From positions 1 through 7,782 of the forward strand of contig CAMYKE010000138.1 of assembly GCA_947258895.1 (NCBI GenBank): DNA of 7,782 nt, in the 5' to 3' direction. The position numbers and the translations under genes were made by a program. Positions 6,486 through 7,782 of this stretch are shown one piece after another (the first letter of the stretch is position 1; the number at the start of each line of letters is the position of its first letter). Below the pieces are notes generated by a model that ran no database searches, was not told the DNA's origin, and worked only from the letters and a program-made list of their open reading frames with translations. The DNA comes from an uncultured Pseudomonadales bacterium. GTDB taxonomy: Bacteria > Pseudomonadota > Gammaproteobacteria > Pseudomonadales > IMCC2047.

Positions 6486-7217
6486 TCAGGGAAGCGCGAG
6501 CGCCAGGCCGTCCAGCACCAGTTCGGGACGTGCCCGAAGCGGTAACTCAGTGCTGATTTGCCGCATCATAGCGGGGGCATCCCCTCCGGTACAGTAAATT
6601 GTCACGCGTGGCGTTGCCTGGACCAGCTCGGCCAGCACCGAGTCAACCAGGCATGCCAGCATGCGAGCAATACCATGGCTCACCGCCTCCTCGGTGCTGC
6701 ATCCCCAGCCCGCTGCCTGCTCCCGAACAGCTTCCCGGATCCGGATCTGGCCGGTGTCCCGCAACAAGGCGGATCTCTGCAGCCTCGCCCCGGGCACTAT
6801 ATATCCGCCCCGGTGACGACCACTGGCATCGACCAGATCAATGGTCACGGCACTGCCAGCGTCTATGACGCAAACCGGTGCCGCGGTATCGTGATAAGCA
6901 GCCAGCATTGCCAGCCAGCGGTCTACGCCGAGTCGTTGCGGATCACGATAGGCGATCGTCAGGCCACCATACTCCGGGAGGGTGCGCGCAATTTCCGGCT
7001 CCATTTTCAACCACCGGCGCACCCACTCCACAAGTTTGCGCTTATTCGCTGCCCTGGCAACGCAAGCCATGCGAACCCGGCTGATGGTGTATTTCGGGTT
7101 CGCCAGGGCTTCAAGCCCCTCGCCAAGGAGCAACGTACCGGACTCAAGCTTCTCTCCCACGGGACTTACGATGCGCCATTTTACGCGCGAGTTCCCCGCA
7201 TCCATCTCAAGAATCAT
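6486..7217 (-). CDS. coaX: Type III pantothenate kinase
   Basis: This enzyme phosphorylates pantothenate with ATP in the first step of coenzyme A synthesis, in the cytoplasm; type III enzymes usually need a monovalent cation and resist feedback by CoA. The 243-residue product has the ASKHA-fold motifs. These are DAGNSRVKW for phosphate binding (Asp6, Asn9, Lys13), LGVDRW (96-101) with Asp99 as the likely pantothenate-side catalytic residue, DAGSAVTIDLVD (119-130), GGYIVPG (137-143), and TGGDA (210-214) near the nucleotide site. It ends VLDGLALALP, typical of the family. The ATG at 7217 lies within the end of birA, an 11-bp overlap that suggests translational coupling. Confidence 0.95.
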   Translation of the reverse strand: MILEMDAGNSRVKWRIVSPVGEKLESGTLLLGEGLEALANPKYTISRVRMACVARAANKRKLVEWVRRWLKMEPEIARTLPEYGGLTIAYRDPQRLGVDRWLAMLAAYHDTAAPVCVIDAGSAVTIDLVDASGRHRGGYIVPGARLQRSALLRDTGQIRIREAVREQAAGWGCSTEEAVSHGIARMLACLVDSVLAELVQATPRVTIYCTGGDAPAMMRQISTELPLRARPELVLDGLALALP

Positions 7218-7782
7218 GTTGTTCCCGCACGCTTACTTCGCCAGCCTCGTGGTACGTCTTTCCGGCGCCTGTTTCGAGAATCAATGCGCCTGTCGGGGTC
7301 ACCCCTCTGGCGACGCCCTCGGTCGCATTGCTCAACCCGGACAACACAACCCGCTTGTCGTACAATACATCGTAGTCCCGCCACTCCTGCCGGAAGCGGC
7401 TAAATCCTGCCTGCTGGAAGGCAGGCAACACGACCTCCAGCTCATTCAGAATCTCGGCTACCATGCGATTTCGATTTACCCGGTCACCGCCAGCGCGATG
7501 AAAGGTGGTCCAGGGCTGACCGATACCTGCCCCGTCCGCGGTACCCATGTCCATATTGATTCCGATGCCAATGATTACCGTCATGGCCCCCGACAGTTCC
7601 CCCACCGCTTCGAGGAGGATACCGGCCAGCTTGCAGTCGCGATGTAACAGGTCATTGGGCCACTTCAAGCCCGCCTCGCCCAACCCCAGGCGGCGCACCA
7701 CCCGGGCCAGTGCGATACCCACACAAAGGCTGAGGCCCTGCTGGATGCCGATGCCCTCATCGAAGATCCAGCTCAGCGACAG
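7207..7782 (-). CDS. birA: Biotin-protein ligase / biotin operon repressor, C-terminal part
   Basis: BirA makes biotinyl-AMP and transfers biotin to the carrier subunit of acetyl-CoA carboxylase; many family members also repress biotin genes through an N-terminal helix-turn-helix. The visible 191 codons are open to the window edge and lack the start, any N-terminal DNA-binding domain and the GRGRRGR-type nucleotide loop. Present are LSLSWIF, the catalytic-lysine motif LKWPNDLL (Lys codon at 7663-7665), KLAGILLEAVGE and VIIGIGINMDM, followed by the small C-terminal SH3-like domain ending VREQHDS. An internal GTG at 7722 is not the start, because family sequence continues upstream of it. Whether it is also a repressor cannot be judged here. 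Confidence 0.95.
   Translation of the reverse strand: MSLSWIFDEGIGIQQGLSLCVGIALARVVRRLGLGEAGLKWPNDLLHRDCKLAGILLEAVGELSGAMTVIIGIGINMDMGTADGAGIGQPWTTFHRAGGDRVNRNRMVAEILNELEVVLPAFQQAGFSRFRQEWRDYDVLYDKRVVLSGLSNATEGVARGVTPTGALILETGAGKTYHEAGEVSVREQHDS

Noticed and set aside
6558..7647. Long plus-strand open frames (281 and 221 codons) opposite coaX and birA
   Set aside because: They are antisense to two clearly recognised enzymes, low in recognisable motifs, and typical of shadows in GC-rich DNA.

Overview
This window is chromosomal core DNA of a gammaproteobacterium. All genes lie on the minus strand, so the window reads biologically from position 7782 down to 1. The order birA, coaX, SPOR-domain gene, tRNA-Thr/Tyr/Gly, tuf, then an S10-type ribosomal protein operon, and the near enterobacterial/pseudomonad sequences of EF-Tu, S10, L22 and L3, support this class. 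Use of coaX (type III pantothenate kinase) instead of coaA points away from Enterobacterales, toward Pseudomonas-, Chromatiales- or marine-type lineages. The genus cannot be fixed from the sequence.

Layout in transcription order. (1) 7782-5725: 3' part of birA, overlapping coaX, followed by a membrane-anchored SPOR-domain protein. (2) 5741-5280: a stringent-looking promoter inside the end of the SPOR gene, then tRNA-Thr(UGU), tRNA-Tyr(GUA) and tRNA-Gly(UCC), all with encoded CCA. (3) 5248-5148: a scar made of the first 19 nt of a second tRNA-Thr (GGU type) joined directly to the last 27 codons of fusA (EF-G). (4) 5107-3917: an intact tuf gene ending in a strong hairpin terminator. (5) 3840-1: a near-consensus promoter and the S10 operon rpsJ-rplC-rplD-rplW-rplB-rpsS-rplV-rpsC, with rpsC running off the window.

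The notable part is the scar. In the usual gammaproteobacterial order the tRNA cluster precedes tufB-secE-nusG-rplKAJL-rpoBC-rpsL-rpsG-fusA-tufA-rpsJ. Here everything from inside tRNA-Thr(GGU) to near the end of fusA is missing from this place, with a breakpoint resolved to 2-3 bases. The retained EF-Tu gene is therefore tufA by origin, but it sits in the tufB position behind the tRNA promoter. The lost block normally holds essential genes (rpoB, rpoC, rpsL, fusA, nusG), so it must exist elsewhere in the genome, unless the junction is an assembly chimera. No mobile element, CRISPR array or novel multi-gene system is visible; the rest is well-conserved housekeeping DNA.
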